A stretch of DNA of 64,000 bases from Flavobacterium sediminilitoris (GTDB lineage: Bacteria > Bacteroidota > Bacteroidia > Flavobacteriales > Flavobacteriaceae), in NCBI RefSeq assembly GCF_023008245.1, contig NZ_CP090145.1, positions 1,178,001 to 1,242,000 on the forward strand, written 5' to 3'. The translations under genes and the position numbers were made by a program. Of the stretch, positions 8,237 to 18,038 are shown piece after piece (positions within the stretch are counted from its first letter, which is position 1; each line of letters begins with the position of its first letter). The notes below the pieces were generated by a model. That model saw nothing but the letters and a program-made list of their open reading frames with translations. It was not told the DNA's origin and ran no database searches.

Positions 8237-9226
8237 TTACTTTAGTAGACGAACAATGTCTTTTGCAAAATAACTAGCAATGATATCTGCACCAGCTCTT
8301 TTAAACGCAGTGGTTTGTTCTAGCATAATAGCATCATGATCTAACCAACCTTTTTCTGCGGCTGCTTTTATCATAGCATATTCTCCAGAAACCTGATAAG
8401 CAGCAACAGGAACTTCTGACATGTTTTTTATATCTCGAATTATATCTAAGTAAACAATTCCTGGCTTTACCATTACAATATCAGCACCTTCTTCAATATC
8501 CATTCTAGTTTCTCTTATTGCCTCTTCACGATTGTGATAATCCATTTGATAGGTTTTTTTATCTTTTGGAATATTTACTAAGTCTACAGGTGCAGAATCT
8601 AATGCATCTCGAAATGGTCCATAAAGAGCTGAAGCATATTTAGCACTATAACTCATGATTCCAGTATTTGTAAAGTTCTCTTCTTCTAACAATTCTCTCA
8701 TTTCTAATATTCTACCATCCATCATATCACTTGGAGCAACAAAATCAGCGCCCGCTTTTGCATGTGATAATGCCATTTCTGCTAAAATTGAAGAAGAAAT
8801 ATCGTTTAAAATGATTCCGTTTTCAATAACACCATCATGTCCAAAAGAAGAATAAGGATCTAAAGCAACATCAGTCATAACAATCATTTCTGGAATAGCA
8901 TTTTTAACAACTTTTATAGCGCGTTGCATTAACCCATTATGATTTAAAGCTTCTGTACCTTTATTGTCTTTTAAATTGTCGGGAACTTTTACAAAGAGTA
9001 AAACAGATTTTAAACCCATTGCCCAAAGTTCTTTTACTTCTTTTTCTAGTAAATCTAAAGTATATCTAAAATAATTAGGCATAGATGGAATTTCTTCTTT
9101 AATTCCTTTGCCTTCTATTATAAATAATGGGACTAAAAAATCATTAGGAGTTAATATATTTTCACGAACTAAACTTCTCATTGATTCATTTGTTCGCAGT
9201 CTTCTATTACGTCTAAGTGGAAACAT
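8237..9226 (-). CDS. hemB: Delta-aminolevulinic acid dehydratase (porphobilinogen synthase)
   Basis: Condenses two 5-aminolevulinate molecules to porphobilinogen, the second committed heme step. 329 residues, a normal length. The two active-site lysines are visible: Lys196 in SYSAKYAS and Lys254 (Schiff base) in VMVKPG. The metal-site region reads DVALDPYSSFGHDG (119-132), lacking the three cysteines of zinc enzymes. This is therefore the cysteine-free type, usually Mg-dependent. It is separate from the main hem operon (12.0-19.3 kb) but on the same strand. A TAACTTTG -7 box (9289-9282) lies upstream. Confidence 0.96.
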   Translation of the reverse strand: MFPLRRNRRLRTNESMRSLVRENILTPNDFLVPLFIIEGKGIKEEIPSMPNYFRYTLDLLEKEVKELWAMGLKSVLLFVKVPDNLKDNKGTEALNHNGLMQRAIKVVKNAIPEMIVMTDVALDPYSSFGHDGVIENGIILNDISSSILAEMALSHAKAGADFVAPSDMMDGRILEMRELLEEENFTNTGIMSYSAKYASALYGPFRDALDSAPVDLVNIPKDKKTYQMDYHNREEAIRETRMDIEEGADIVMVKPGIVYLDIIRDIKNMSEVPVAAYQVSGEYAMIKAAAEKGWLDHDAIMLEQTTAFKRAGADIIASYFAKDIVRLLK

Positions 9227-9281
9227 GGTATATTTATTTAAAGCGTTTATTTAGAGTGTTTTTTGAAAAAAATTCAGTAGG

Positions 9282-9289
9282 CAAAGTTA
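9282..9289 (-). promoter_or_regulatory. Probable -7 box for hemB
   Basis: Minus-strand TAACTTTG matches TAnnTTTG, 56 bases before the hemB ATG. There is no clear -33 element. Confidence 0.4.
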
Positions 9290-9366
9290 ACGAATTTCGA
9301 GTAAAAAGAGGATATTGTATTGTAAGTAATATAAGATAAAATTATAAAATATTAAATTATTAATCT

Positions 9367-9374
9367 TAAGTTTG
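9367..9374 (+). promoter_or_regulatory. -7 box immediately before a start codon
   Basis: TAAGTTTG ends only 4 bases before the ATG at 9379. If used, transcription would begin at or next to the start codon (leaderless mRNA). Confidence 0.35.
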
Positions 9375-9378
9375 CAAT

Positions 9379-10014
9379 ATGAAAAGAATTATGATTTTAA
9401 GCTTATGTTTACTCTTAACAAGTTGTTTTGAAATAACAGAAAGAATTAAACATAATAGTGACCAAAGTGGTGATTATAGTCTTGTTATTGATTTTTCTAA
9501 ATCATGGTTTAGAACAAGATCTGCTATTTGGTTAGAAGAAGTTGATGGTGTAAGTATTCCAAGTGAGGAAGATATTAAAAAGAAATTATCTGATTTTAGA
9601 ATACAAGCGTCTAAAATAGACGGAATTTCGGATATTTTGACAAAGCATGATTTTAAGAATTATATTTTTACATTAAAATTTAAGTATACTAATTTAAATG
9701 CGCTTAATGCTGTTTTAAATAGCATGAATAAAGAGAATCCTATAACACATTTTAATGAATCGAAGACAACTGCTTTTGAAAGATTTGCATCATATCCTAT
9801 TCCTAAAAATTTAATAAAGAATGATGACAAAAAGGAAGACTTAGAAGCAGCAAATATTACTTCGATTTATACTTTTGATAAAGAAGTTACGAATATTAAA
9901 AACCCAAAAAGTAAAATTTCTAAAAATAAACGTACTGTTTTTTTAAAACAAAATGTATATAATGTTTTAAAAAACAATACTTTAATGAATAATACAATTT
10001 ATTTTAACCCTTGA
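9379..10014 (+). CDS. Conserved-type lipoprotein of unknown function
   Basis: 211 residues. The N-terminus MKRIMILSLCLLLTSCFE has a lipobox (LTSC) with Cys at 16, so a membrane-anchored lipoprotein is expected. The mature part is mixed charged/hydrophobic with no motif I recognise, and the C-terminal third is lysine- and asparagine-rich. Its stop is two bases before the ATG of the larger secreted protein gene at 10017. The two are almost certainly co-transcribed and probably form a pair at the cell envelope. It sits between hemB and hemF but shows no heme-related feature. Function unknown. Confidence 0.7.
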   Translation: MKRIMILSLCLLLTSCFEITERIKHNSDQSGDYSLVIDFSKSWFRTRSAIWLEEVDGVSIPSEEDIKKKLSDFRIQASKIDGISDILTKHDFKNYIFTLKFKYTNLNALNAVLNSMNKENPITHFNESKTTAFERFASYPIPKNLIKNDDKKEDLEAANITSIYTFDKEVTNIKNPKSKISKNKRTVFLKQNVYNVLKNNTLMNNTIYFNP

Positions 10015-10016
10015 TT

Positions 10017-11918
10017 ATGAAAAAACGTTTTAATGTTTTATTACTATTGGCTAGTGCATTTGCTTTTGGTCAATTGACGCCTAATGAGTTTGATTATTTT
10101 GTTCAGTTTAATGGAAGTCAATTTTCTGAAAAAATAAGTTTAGATGAAATACTAAATCATGATGCTATAAAAAAGATTTCAAAAACAGATAAAGATTTTA
10201 ATATTAAAGATTATACATCTTTAATAGATATGAATAAGAATATTAGTATTCATGGAAATTTTACTGATAGTATTACTTTTTATCAAATTACAATTCCAAT
10301 TAGAAACAGAGATGAGGTAAAAGCGTTATTCATGAAGAATATTAAGCAAAATCATCAAGAAATAACGGATTCTGTTAAAAAGGATATAGTTGATTATGAT
10401 ACTTATTCTGTTTATAATGCTTCAAATTCATCCATTTCTACAGCATGGAATGACGATTATTTGATCATTTTGGAATTTATTAAACCAACAATGAGAAATG
10501 ATAGTTACTCTCAATTTTATGATGTTTCACCAATTTATGATGAAGAAGCTGTTGAAGTAGTAGAAGCAGAGGATTCAGATGAATATGTTGTTGAAGAGTA
10601 TGTTGAAGAAGAAGAATATGTTGAAGAGGAGTCTTTAGAAGTTCCTCCAGCTCCTGTAGAAGAAGAAATTGAATGGGCAATAGAAACAGATGATTCTTAC
10701 GAATATGATTATGATTCTTACGATAATGAGTATTTAAAAGAAATTGAAGAAGCTGACTTAAAGAGAAAAGAGATGCAAAATCAGCATATTAATTTTCTTT
10801 TTAAAAATGGATTTACGCCTCCAGTTTCAGAAAAAATAAATCCTAAAGCAGATATTTCTTCATGGGTAAATTATCAGTCTTCTTTTAATTATTTAAAAAC
10901 ATTAACAGGAGTTATTAAATCGATATTTAGCAGAAACTCAAATATTAATGATGATAGAATATTAAAAAACTATATTAAGGGAGTAAATTTTAATTTTTAT
11001 TTTGAGAATGATAATGCAAGGATTGAACAATCTGTAGAATATTCTAGTTCTTTAGCAGAAATCATGAATAAGGTTGTAAATCGAAAAATAAACAATAATA
11101 TCTTTAATTATTTTCCTAATGAAAACCCATTAGGTTACATGACATATCATATTAATTCAAAAGAATTATTAACTAATTTTCCTGCAATTACGGAACAATT
11201 ATATTCTGTTTCAAATCCGTATTTAGAACAAGAAGATATGGAAATAATTACAGATCTTATTTCTACATTTATTGATGAAGAAGCTATTTCTACACTTTTT
11301 GATGGTGATGTTACAATGTTTTTACATGATTTTCAAAAATATGAATCAACTTATACTACTTATGAATATGATGAAAACTATGAAGAGGTTGAAGTAGAAA
11401 AAACAATTAGTAAAACAATTCCTGTTTTTACAACATTATTTACATCAACACATAAAACAATGGGGAATAAACTTTTCGATTTAGGTGTTAGAAAAGGAGT
11501 GCTTATTCAGAGAAATGGATATTATGAGGTTAAAGGAGCGGATAAAGAAATGGGGAATTTAAAGTTTATTAAAAAGGGTGATGTAGTTGTTTTTACTAAT
11601 GGAATGAATTACATTACTAACGGAAGTAACTCTGATTTTTCTAGAGATTTGAAAAAAGACTTGAAGAAAAATTATATGAAAGGAAGTGTAAATTTGAAAG
11701 ATCTTATTATTAAATATGTTTCAAATGAAGATTTAGGAAAAGACACAACAAAGATGTTGAAAGTAAGCCAACAGTTTGAAAAGATAGATTTTAAATCTTC
11801 AAAAAAAATAGAAAATAATAAACACAGCATGGAAATGAGTTTACACTCTTCTAATGATGATAAAAATATTATTTTACAAACGTTAGATTTAATAGAATTT
11901 TTAAGCAATAAAAAGTAG
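10017..11918 (+). CDS. Large secreted protein with acidic Glu/Val/Tyr segment, unknown function
   Basis: 633 residues from the ATG at 10017. An upstream in-frame TTG at 10011 overlaps the previous stop and is less likely. A signal peptide (MKKRFNVLLLLASAFAFGQ) is clear. About residues 175-245 are an acidic low-complexity stretch dense in Glu, Asp, Val and Tyr (for example VVEEYVEEEEYVEEES and YEYDYDSYDNEY). Such stretches often bind cations or act as flexible linkers. The flanking parts look folded, with repeated beta-type patterns and no Cys pairs. The last ~60 residues are Lys-rich. No enzyme motif is recognised. It is paired with the lipoprotein at 9379. Confidence 0.7.
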   Translation: MKKRFNVLLLLASAFAFGQLTPNEFDYFVQFNGSQFSEKISLDEILNHDAIKKISKTDKDFNIKDYTSLIDMNKNISIHGNFTDSITFYQITIPIRNRDEVKALFMKNIKQNHQEITDSVKKDIVDYDTYSVYNASNSSISTAWNDDYLIILEFIKPTMRNDSYSQFYDVSPIYDEEAVEVVEAEDSDEYVVEEYVEEEEYVEEESLEVPPAPVEEEIEWAIETDDSYEYDYDSYDNEYLKEIEEADLKRKEMQNQHINFLFKNGFTPPVSEKINPKADISSWVNYQSSFNYLKTLTGVIKSIFSRNSNINDDRILKNYIKGVNFNFYFENDNARIEQSVEYSSSLAEIMNKVVNRKINNNIFNYFPNENPLGYMTYHINSKELLTNFPAITEQLYSVSNPYLEQEDMEIITDLISTFIDEEAISTLFDGDVTMFLHDFQKYESTYTTYEYDENYEEVEVEKTISKTIPVFTTLFTSTHKTMGNKLFDLGVRKGVLIQRNGYYEVKGADKEMGNLKFIKKGDVVVFTNGMNYITNGSNSDFSRDLKKDLKKNYMKGSVNLKDLIIKYVSNEDLGKDTTKMLKVSQQFEKIDFKSSKKIENNKHSMEMSLHSSNDDKNIILQTLDLIEFLSNKK

Positions 11919-11943
11919 ATTTAATATTTTGAAAAGCTAGGTA

Positions 11944-11979
11944 AAAAAAGCTCAACTTAAACTTAAGTTGAGCTTTTTT
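11944..11979. terminator. Bidirectional terminator between convergent genes
   Basis: AAAAAAGCTCAACTT and AAGTTGAGCTTTTTT form 15-bp perfect arms with a 6-base loop between the secreted protein gene (plus) and hemF (minus). A and T runs on both sides let it work in both directions. Confidence 0.85.
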
Positions 11980-11999
11980 CTTATTATAAATTTTATGTT

Positions 12000-12902
12000 T
12001 TAAACCCAATTTATAGGCTCTTTTAATATTTTAATTAATTTTTCTTCTTCACTTTCTTCTTCAGGATGATGGTCATAAACCCATTGCACATGTGGTGGCA
12101 AACTCATTAGAATACTTTCAATTCGACCATTTGTTTTTAAACCAAATAAAGTTCCTTTATCATGAACCAAATTGAATTCTACATAACGACCACGACGAAT
12201 TTCTTGCCAATTTTTTTGAACATCTGTGTATGATAAATCTTTTCGTTTTTCAACAATTGGGAGATATGCAGATAAAAAACTATTTCCAACTTCAGTAACA
12301 AAGTTGTACCAATCTTCCATTTTCATTTCTTCAGTTTCTTTGCAATAGTCGAAGAATAATCCACCAATTCCACGTGCTTCATTTCGGTGTGCATTCCAAA
12401 AATAATTATCACATTGTTTTTTATATTTAGAATAGAATTCAGGGTTGTGTTTGTCACAAGCTGTTTTACATGTTTGATGAAAATGTTTAGCATCTTCTTC
12501 AAATAAATAATAAGGCGTTAAATCTTGACCACCACCAAACCAACTATTGATTACATTTCCATTATTATCATACATTTCAAAATATCTCCAATTAGCATGA
12601 ACTGTTGGTACCATTGGACTTTTTGGATGAATGACTAAGCTTAATCCACAAGCAAAAAAATCAGCTTCGCCAACATTGAAAAGTTTTTGCATAGAATCAG
12701 GTAATTTTCCATGAACAGCGGAAATATTTACACCACCTTTTTCAAAAACATTTCCGTTTTCAATAACGCGAGTTCTTCCACCACCACCTTCTGGTCTGCT
12801 CCAAAGGTCTTCTTTGAAATAAGCTTTTCCATCAATTTTTTCCAAACCTTTGCAGATTTGGTCTTGTAAATTTTGTATGTATGCGTAAAATTTATCTTTC
12901 AA
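12000..12902 (-). CDS. hemF: Oxygen-dependent coproporphyrinogen III oxidase
   Basis: Oxidative decarboxylation of coproporphyrinogen III to protoporphyrinogen IX using O2. 300 residues, typical. Diagnostic stretches are NWRYFEMYD, WFGGGQDLTPYYLFEEDA (about 121-138), RNEARGIGGLFFDY and GRYVEFNLVHDKGT. Last gene of the minus-strand hem operon, 16 bases after hemE. An aerobic enzyme in this slot fits an aerobic flavobacterium; no HemN is seen in the window. Confidence 0.96.
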   Translation of the reverse strand: MKDKFYAYIQNLQDQICKGLEKIDGKAYFKEDLWSRPEGGGGRTRVIENGNVFEKGGVNISAVHGKLPDSMQKLFNVGEADFFACGLSLVIHPKSPMVPTVHANWRYFEMYDNNGNVINSWFGGGQDLTPYYLFEEDAKHFHQTCKTACDKHNPEFYSKYKKQCDNYFWNAHRNEARGIGGLFFDYCKETEEMKMEDWYNFVTEVGNSFLSAYLPIVEKRKDLSYTDVQKNWQEIRRGRYVEFNLVHDKGTLFGLKTNGRIESILMSLPPHVQWVYDHHPEEESEEEKLIKILKEPINWV

Positions 12903-12918
12903 AACCGTTAACTTTTAA

Positions 12919-13944
12919 CTATTTCTTATACTCTTTTACAGCCTCAACAAAAGCCTTTGCATGATCCACCGGAATATTTGGTAAAATTCCATGTCCAAGA
13001 TTTACAATGTAGTTATCTTTTCCAAACTCATCAATCATTTCATGAACCATTTTCTTGATAACAGGAATTGGAGATAATAATCTTGAGGGATCGAAATTAC
13101 CTTGTAATGTTTTCTTTCCACCAGTTAAGTATCTTGCATTTTTTGGAGAACAAGTCCAATCTACACCAATAGCAGATGCTTTTGATTTTGCCATATCATC
13201 TAAAGCAAACCAACATCCTTTTCCAAATACAATAACTTTAGTTTCATCAGCTAAAGCGTCTACAATTTGGTTGATATAGTTCCAAGAAAATTCCGTGTAA
13301 TCTGTTGGAGAAAGCATACCGCCCCAAGAATCAAATATTTGAACAGCATTTACACCATGTTTTACTTTTTCTTTCAAATATAAAATGGTTGTATCTGTAA
13401 TTTTTTGTAATAATAAATGAGCTGCAACTGGATTTGAAAAACAAAAGCCTTTGGCTTTATCAAAACTTTTTGAACCTTTTCCTTCAACTGCATAACAAAA
13501 GATTGTCCAAGGTGAACCAGCGAAACCAATTAATGGCACTTCATCATTTAATTTTTCACGAGTCATGTCAATAGCATCCATTACATAACCTAAAGTTTCG
13601 TTGATATCTGGAATAAAAACGTTGTCTACATCAGAAGCTTTACGAATTGGATTTGGTAAAACTGGTCCGATTCCGTCTTCTAATTCGACATCAATTCCCA
13701 TCGCTTGAGGAATTACTAAAATGTCTGAAAATAAAATAGCTGCATCAGGTTTGATAATTCTTATGGGTTGAACTGTAATTTCAGAAGCTAATTCTGGTGT
13801 TTTGCATCTAGTGAAAAAATCATATTTTTCTTTGATGGCCATAAATTCAGGTAAATATCTTCCAGCTTGACGCATCATCCAAACAGGAGGTCGTTCAACA
13901 GTTTCGTTATTTAAGGCTCTTAAAAAAAGGTCGTTTTTAATCAT
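12919..13944 (-). CDS. hemE: Uroporphyrinogen decarboxylase
   Basis: Decarboxylates the four acetate side chains of uroporphyrinogen III to give coproporphyrinogen III. 341 residues. The N-terminal signature [17 protein letters not shown] (about 18-34), with the substrate-binding Arg pair, is present. [16 protein letters not shown] and [14 protein letters not shown] near the C-terminus also match the family. It sits between hemD and hemF with gaps of about 16 bases, so it is part of one transcript. Confidence 0.97.
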   Translation of the reverse strand: MIKNDLFLRALNNETVERPPVWMMRQAGRYLPEFMAIKEKYDFFTRCKTPELASEITVQPIRIIKPDAAILFSDILVIPQAMGIDVELEDGIGPVLPNPIRKASDVDNVFIPDINETLGYVMDAIDMTREKLNDEVPLIGFAGSPWTIFCYAVEGKGSKSFDKAKGFCFSNPVAAHLLLQKITDTTILYLKEKVKHGVNAVQIFDSWGGMLSPTDYTEFSWNYINQIVDALADETKVIVFGKGCWFALDDMAKSKASAIGVDWTCSPKNARYLTGGKKTLQGNFDPSRLLSPIPVIKKMVHEMIDEFGKDNYIVNLGHGILPNIPVDHAKAFVEAVKEYKK

Positions 13945-13960
13945 TTTTTTGTGCTTTTGG

Positions 13961-14623
13961 CTATAAGCGTTTATAATATTTTGTTACTTCTTTTATTACA
14001 CTCTCAATTGTTTGTTCAGGTGCAATTTTGATATTATTTGTTTTATTTTCTAATGCTTTCGCAGTTGTTGTTCCAATACAAAAGCATATTTGATTTTCAA
14101 TTGCGTTTTTCTGTGTAAAACTCTCAACTCCTGATGGACTAAAAAATAATATTCCATCGAAAAAATGAATTGTTTTTTTAGGAGATAGGACTGTTTCATA
14201 AGTTCTAATCTCATTGTATTTTATGTTGTTTTCTTTAAAAAAATCGGGTAAAGTATTTTTTCTTAAACTTCCAGAGAAAAAGGTAAAACTATTTGTTAAG
14301 TAGTTTGTTTTAATTTTTTCAGCAAGTTCATCAGCATAGTTTGTATATTCTATAACTTTAAATCCTTTTTTTTCTAATTTTTGTTTTGTTTTAATTCCAA
14401 CACAAATACATTCTTTTGTTTTTATTAATTGAACGGAATTGTTTTTTAAGACACTTTTTACAGCATTTTTACTAGTAAAAATACATATATCGTTTAATGG
14501 GTCTAATTGAAATGCTATTTTTTTTATTTTAATAAAGTTTTTATCTACAAGATTCAACTCAGAATTTTCAAATTTTTTCTTTTGAGTTAATGTTAATTTT
14601 TTAGTAGATAAAATGGAAATCAT
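13961..14623 (-). CDS. hemD: Uroporphyrinogen-III synthase
   Basis: Cyclises hydroxymethylbilane with D-ring inversion. 220 residues, slightly short of the usual 240-260. The family is poorly conserved. Supporting features are the two-domain pattern, [13 protein letters not shown] in the first half, [14 protein letters not shown], and [10 protein letters not shown] with [13 protein letters not shown] in the second half. Position between hemC and hemE (with trk genes intervening) supports the call strongly. One base separates it from trkA upstream. Confidence 0.88.
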   Translation of the reverse strand: MISILSTKKLTLTQKKKFENSELNLVDKNFIKIKKIAFQLDPLNDICIFTSKNAVKSVLKNNSVQLIKTKECICVGIKTKQKLEKKGFKVIEYTNYADELAEKIKTNYLTNSFTFFSGSLRKNTLPDFFKENNIKYNEIRTYETVLSPKKTIHFFDGILFFSPSGVESFTQKNAIENQICFCIGTTTAKALENKTNNIKIAPEQTIESVIKEVTKYYKRL

Positions 14624-14624
14624 T

Positions 14625-15341
14625 TTAAATGTTTTTATTTCTTAAATCATACTCTTCTTGACCCATACAGTACATTTCAATATCTTTATTATTACCATAA
14701 ACAACTAAGATATCATCTTCTTGTACAATAGTTTCAGGAGTAGTACGACCTATAGTTTCTCTAATAATTGTTTTTTTACCTATTAGGTTTCGTTTTTCTT
14801 TTTTACGAATAATTGTAATTAATGTTAAACTATACTTATCAATAGAGTCTAGTTCTTCAAGCGTTTTACCAAAAAATTCTTTCTTAGCTTTTACTTCAGA
14901 AATGGTATAGTTATTATCTAATTGATAGTTTTCTAAAGTTGATTTAAAGTTAATTTGCTTTGTTAAACGATCAGCAGAATCTTGTTCAGGATGAATAATG
15001 CTATGAATTCCCATAGCTTCAAGAACAGTGTCATGAATAGGAGATAGAGCTCTACTGATTATTTTTACATCGCTTAATTTTTTAATGATAGCTGTGGTTA
15101 TAATAGCAGCACCTTCATTTTCTCCAATAGCCACAACAACTTTGTCTGCATCTTTCAAAGGAACAGCATCGTAAGCTAATTCATTTGTTGAGTCCATACA
15201 AATAGCATGTGAAATTTTATCTTTTACAAGATTAATTTTATCCATTTGTTTGTCTATTCCTATTACTTCATTACCAGTTTCGGTAAGACTTAATGATAAA
15301 GACATTCCAAAATTTCCAAGCCCAAAAACAATTACTTTCAT
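14625..15341 (-). CDS. Potassium channel/transporter regulatory subunit (TrkA/KtrA, RCK domain)
   Basis: 238 residues. The N-terminal Rossmann RCK_N domain shows VFGLGNFGMSLSLSL (nucleotide loop near 5-19) and the acidic GIDKQMDK after strand 2. The C-terminal part (about 150-225) fits a TrkA_C domain. It is the cytoplasmic nucleotide-sensing gate for the adjacent TrkH/KtrB-type pore. It lies 11 bases after trkH and one base before hemD, inside the heme operon. A single RCK unit of this size is the KtrA form rather than the double-length E. coli TrkA. Confidence 0.92.
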   Translation of the reverse strand: MKVIVFGLGNFGMSLSLSLTETGNEVIGIDKQMDKINLVKDKISHAICMDSTNELAYDAVPLKDADKVVVAIGENEGAAIITTAIIKKLSDVKIISRALSPIHDTVLEAMGIHSIIHPEQDSADRLTKQINFKSTLENYQLDNNYTISEVKAKKEFFGKTLEELDSIDKYSLTLITIIRKKEKRNLIGKKTIIRETIGRTTPETIVQEDDILVVYGNNKDIEMYCMGQEEYDLRNKNI

Positions 15342-15352
15342 TTGAAACTTTT

Positions 15353-17095
15353 TTAGTTAATCAAAATATTTTCTTTCGGATATTCATAAAATTGATGATT
15401 CATTTGGCGTAATAAACCAATCATTAAATTGAGCATACCTATTCTTCCTATAAACATTACAGCAATAATTACATATTTGCTAGGTTCTGATAAAGTAGGT
15501 GTAAAGTTTAAACTTAACCCAACTGTACTATATGCTGAAAAACACTCAAAAACCACAGTTAGTAATGGTGTGTTTTTTGGTTCTAAAATTAATAATGCCA
15601 TTATGGCAATTCCAATTATAATTAGAGAAATACATAGAATAGCAAATGCTCTAGAAGTTGATTCACTTGATATTCTTCTGCCAAATACTTGTATTCTATT
15701 TTTCCCTTTTGCAACTGAAAAAATATTTAATGTTGCTAATGCAAAAGTACTTGTTTTTACTCCACCACCAGTAGAAGCAGGAGAAGCACCTATCCACATT
15801 AAAAAGATAATAAATAATAAAGAAGGAATTTTCATATCTGAATAATCCACAACATTAAAACCTGCTGTTCTTGGTGTTACGGAGTTGAAAGCTGCAGTGG
15901 TAATCTTACCAAAAAAAGTTTGATGAGCTTGCAATGTATTGTTGTATTCAGAGATAAATAAAAACACCCATCCACCAAGAAGTAAAATAATCGTGGTATA
16001 AATTACAATTTTTGTATTAACTGTGATTATTGGAATTTGTTTGTGAATTAATTTTTTATCAAATAACTCTAAAACATACGTTTTTATATATTGATAGAAA
16101 TTAAATATAATATTGTGTCCAAGTCCTCCAAAAACAATAAGAACCATGATTATCCATTGGAAAAAATAATGAAAACGGATGCTTTCATCGTATAATCCAG
16201 AGGAGAATATAGAAAATCCTGCATTACAGAATGCTGAAATGGAATGAAATACCGAAAAGAAAAATTTATTTTCTATAGAATAATTATTAGCTATAGATGT
16301 ATAAATGAAAAAAGCACCTACTATTTCAACACCAACAGTAAATATAACTACATTTAATGCGGCTCTAAAAACATCCTTTAGCCCTTCAGTTGCAATAAAA
16401 TCTTTAGTGTTTAAGCCTTCTTTAAAAGAAGAACTTCCTCTAAAGAAAAAAGCAAAAAAGGAAGTAAATGTTAAGATACCAATTCCTCCTAATTGTATTA
16501 AAACAAGAATAATAGATTGCCCAATAATTGTAAAATCTTTGCCTGTATCAACAACAGCTAGTCCTGTAACACAAACAGCACTTGTTGCTGTAAATAAAGC
16601 ATTAGTAAAACTAATTCCATTAGTTGTTGCACTTGGTAGCATCAATAGAAATGCTCCGGATAGTGCAAGAATTAAAAAACTTCCTACAAAGACAATAGCT
16701 GGATTAAAATAGATGTCATAAATATGTCTAACAAGAACTAATAATCTTAAAAGAAAATATACAATTAAACCTCCTTCTAAAAAGGGTTTTATTTTTTGAA
16801 GGATATAATGATGACTGAAATCTGTATTAGACAGTGCAATTATACCAGAAACTATCAGTATAACAGATATGATAATCATGTTTACTAATGCTACTTTTTT
16901 ATTGCTTTTATATTTATAGATAAAAAATTTAAAAGTATTAAAAAACAATAATAAAAAAGTAAGTATTATCAAGCCAATTACATGAGGAGTATTGAAGTTT
17001 TCTGTGAAATCATAACCAAAGTCAAAAACAATAAAAAGAAGGACAATGATATCAAAAAAACGATAAATATAATTGAGTAAAGATTCTCTTTCCAT
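15353..17095 (-). CDS. Potassium uptake pore subunit (TrkH/KtrB family)
   Basis: 580 residues, inner-membrane. After an extra N-terminal set of about four hydrophobic segments come the four pore repeats, with selectivity-filter-like loops at TSAVCVTGLAVVDT, SAFCNAGFSIF, TPRTAGFNVVD and FSAYSTVGLSL. These loops carry the conserved glycines that define Trk/Ktr channels. It works with the RCK subunit encoded directly downstream. It sits between hemC (13-base gap) and trkA in the heme operon, an unexpected place for ion transport genes. Confidence 0.93.
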   Translation of the reverse strand: MERESLLNYIYRFFDIIVLLFIVFDFGYDFTENFNTPHVIGLIILTFLLLFFNTFKFFIYKYKSNKKVALVNMIIISVILIVSGIIALSNTDFSHHYILQKIKPFLEGGLIVYFLLRLLVLVRHIYDIYFNPAIVFVGSFLILALSGAFLLMLPSATTNGISFTNALFTATSAVCVTGLAVVDTGKDFTIIGQSIILVLIQLGGIGILTFTSFFAFFFRGSSSFKEGLNTKDFIATEGLKDVFRAALNVVIFTVGVEIVGAFFIYTSIANNYSIENKFFFSVFHSISAFCNAGFSIFSSGLYDESIRFHYFFQWIIMVLIVFGGLGHNIIFNFYQYIKTYVLELFDKKLIHKQIPIITVNTKIVIYTTIILLLGGWVFLFISEYNNTLQAHQTFFGKITTAAFNSVTPRTAGFNVVDYSDMKIPSLLFIIFLMWIGASPASTGGGVKTSTFALATLNIFSVAKGKNRIQVFGRRISSESTSRAFAILCISLIIIGIAIMALLILEPKNTPLLTVVFECFSAYSTVGLSLNFTPTLSEPSKYVIIAVMFIGRIGMLNLMIGLLRQMNHQFYEYPKENILIN

Positions 17096-17107
17096 TATTA
17101 GAGTGAT

Positions 17108-18028
17108 TTATTTCACTTTGAGTGCTGTGCGAAGTTTTTCCATAAGAAAACGCCCTCCATTATTTAAAATTTCTTGTGCACAGTCTTTTCCAAAAGATTT
17201 ATAATCTTCAAAATTACAACTTTTTTTGATTGTATAATTTTCTTTTCCATCTAAAGAGTGTAAAACACCTTCAAAATGAATTGTTTCATCGTAAACTTTA
17301 GCTAAAGCACCAATAGGAGCAGTACAACCACCTTCTAAAGTTTTTAGAAATTGTCTTTCAATGTGAGTACAAATTTCTGTTTCTGTATGATTTAAATGAG
17401 AAAGTGCTTCTTGTGAGAAAATGTCACTTTCCATTGCCACAACAAGCATTGCTCCTTGTGCAGGTGCTGGAATCATCCAGTCTAAATTTATATATGTATC
17501 TGGTTTTAGATTGATACGTTCTAATCCTGCCGCAGCAAAAATAGCTCCATTCCAAGTATTATCTTTTAATTTTTGTAAGCGTGTGTTTACATTTCCTCTT
17601 AAATCTTCTACAGTATGTGTAGGGTATTTATGTAGCCATTGCGCTTTTCTACGTAAACTTCCTGAAGCAATTGTTCCTTTTGACTCTAAAAAGTCGAGGT
17701 TGCCTTTGTGAACTAAAATGTCATATACATTTGCTCTTTCTAGAACAGCAGCTTGTATAAATCCATTAGGTAAAGTAGTTGGAACATCTTTCATAGAATG
17801 TACTGCAATATCAACTTCACCTTTTAGCATGGCTACATCTAAAGTCTTTGTAAAGATTCCAGTAATTCCAAGTTCGTAAAGAGGTTTGTCTAGTATTAAA
17901 TCTCCAGTAGATTTTACTGCAATTATTTCGGTTTCATATCCTAGATCAGTTAGTTTTTTCTGAACAGTATGTGCTTGCCAAAGTGCTAATTCACTATCTC
18001 TTGTTCCTATACGTATTGTTTTTTTCAA
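17108..18028 (-). CDS. hemC: Porphobilinogen deaminase (hydroxymethylbilane synthase)
   Basis: Polymerises four porphobilinogens on a dipyrromethane cofactor. 306 residues. The cofactor-attachment Cys is Cys235 in EGGCTAPIGA. VHSMKDVPT (77-85) with the catalytic Asp region, SGSLRRKAQ (122-130) and DLRGNVNTRL are all family signatures. Follows hemA by 10 bases. Confidence 0.97.
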   Translation of the reverse strand: MKKTIRIGTRDSELALWQAHTVQKKLTDLGYETEIIAVKSTGDLILDKPLYELGITGIFTKTLDVAMLKGEVDIAVHSMKDVPTTLPNGFIQAAVLERANVYDILVHKGNLDFLESKGTIASGSLRRKAQWLHKYPTHTVEDLRGNVNTRLQKLKDNTWNGAIFAAAGLERINLKPDTYINLDWMIPAPAQGAMLVVAMESDIFSQEALSHLNHTETEICTHIERQFLKTLEGGCTAPIGALAKVYDETIHFEGVLHSLDGKENYTIKKSCNFEDYKSFGKDCAQEILNNGGRFLMEKLRTALKVK

Positions 18029-18038
18029 AAGGAAAATT

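Noticed and set aside
10480..10680. Minus-strand open frame rich in Leu, Gln and His
   Set aside because: Exact antisense of the Glu/Val/Tyr low-complexity segment of the secreted protein; its composition is explained by that.
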